A model generated the notes under the pieces. The model was given only the letters and a program-made list of their open reading frames with translations. It did not search any database and was not told the DNA's origin. From a bacterium (GTDB taxonomy: Bacteria; Bacteroidota; Bacteroidia; Cytophagales; Thermonemataceae), in NCBI GenBank assembly GCA_025362415.1, contig JANYGM010000009.1, forward strand, positions 1-6,406: a stretch of DNA of 6,406 bases, written 5' to 3'. The translations under genes were made by a program, and so were the position numbers. Of the stretch, positions 6,310-6,406 are shown one piece after another. Every line of letters starts with the position of its first letter. The stretch's first letter is position 1.

Positions 6310-6364
6310 AAAAAAGTGCTATACTTTGTGTTGTCGGGTGTTTCCACCCGACAACAAATATAGC
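6310..6364 (-). terminator. Long hairpin, probable leftward terminator of an upstream gene
   Basis: A 12-bp perfect stem, 6329-6340 with 6345-6356 (core GTCGGGTG against CACCCGAC, loop TTTC), is extended outward, after a short internal mismatch, by GCTATA (6318-6323) with TATAGC (6359-6364). On the minus strand the stem is followed by AC and T6 (6315-6310), which favours leftward termination. One minus-strand frame entering from the right edge stops at 6369-6367, right before the hairpin, so this may be the end of a gene lying mostly outside the window. It could equally be a dispersed palindromic repeat. Confidence 0.55.
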
Positions 6365-6406
6365 TTTTAAATACCAGTTTTTGGAGAAAATAAAACGTAA
6401 AAATCA

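Noticed and set aside
6159..6347. Minus-strand 62-codon open frame
   Set aside because: It starts at GTG inside a hairpin and crosses three palindromes; it carries the same AVVCVPTNN string from the other repeat arm. No protein-like composition.
6367..6405. C-terminal tail of a gene entering from the right (minus strand, DFYVLFSPKTGI then stop)
   Set aside because: It sits neatly before a terminator, but twelve codons are too few to support a gene; another minus-strand frame is also open at the edge.

Overview
The window is AT-rich and reads as a stretch of a Bacteroidota chromosome, probably from a Cytophagia-like lineage. Three things point there: a lipoprotein of the DUF4836 family, which is essentially confined to this phylum; a SpoIIM/DUF95 membrane protein of the kind common in Bacteroidota; and Bacteroidota-type -7 promoter boxes (TAnnTTTG) with no usable Shine-Dalgarno sequences. 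The lineage is inferred from gene families, not from a marker gene.

All four genes lie on the minus strand, so transcription runs from right to left. From the right they are: a fused ABC exporter of the MsbA type (4150-5979, apparently starting at TTG); a SpoIIM-family multi-pass membrane protein (2770-3795); a DUF4836 lipoprotein (1051-2640); and a stand-alone LolD-like ABC ATPase (268-957). A perfect bidirectional hairpin terminator at 213-247 closes the set. The theme is the cell envelope: two ABC components, one lipoprotein and one membrane protein. The gaps of 93, 129 and 354 bases mean co-transcription is not assured, and nothing shows that the four products work together.

The non-coding DNA is the unusual part. 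The 354-base gap between the exporter and the SpoIIM gene carries 11 full copies plus a partial copy of a 21-bp direct repeat with no indels (3856-4094); its first ten units look like a duplicated block of five. The 93-base gap upstream of the LolD-like ATPase is almost filled by a GC-rich 76-bp palindrome (972-1047) whose transcript could pair with the first codons of the ATPase gene. The 427 bases right of the exporter hold no convincing gene. They contain a likely promoter box, two leftward hairpin terminators, and a 112-bp REPIN- or MITE-like element with 26-bp inverted ends flanked by a 6-bp direct repeat.

I see no CRISPR array, RNA gene, toxin-antitoxin pair, phage gene or defence system. 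The genes are ordinary; the repeats are what deserve a second look.
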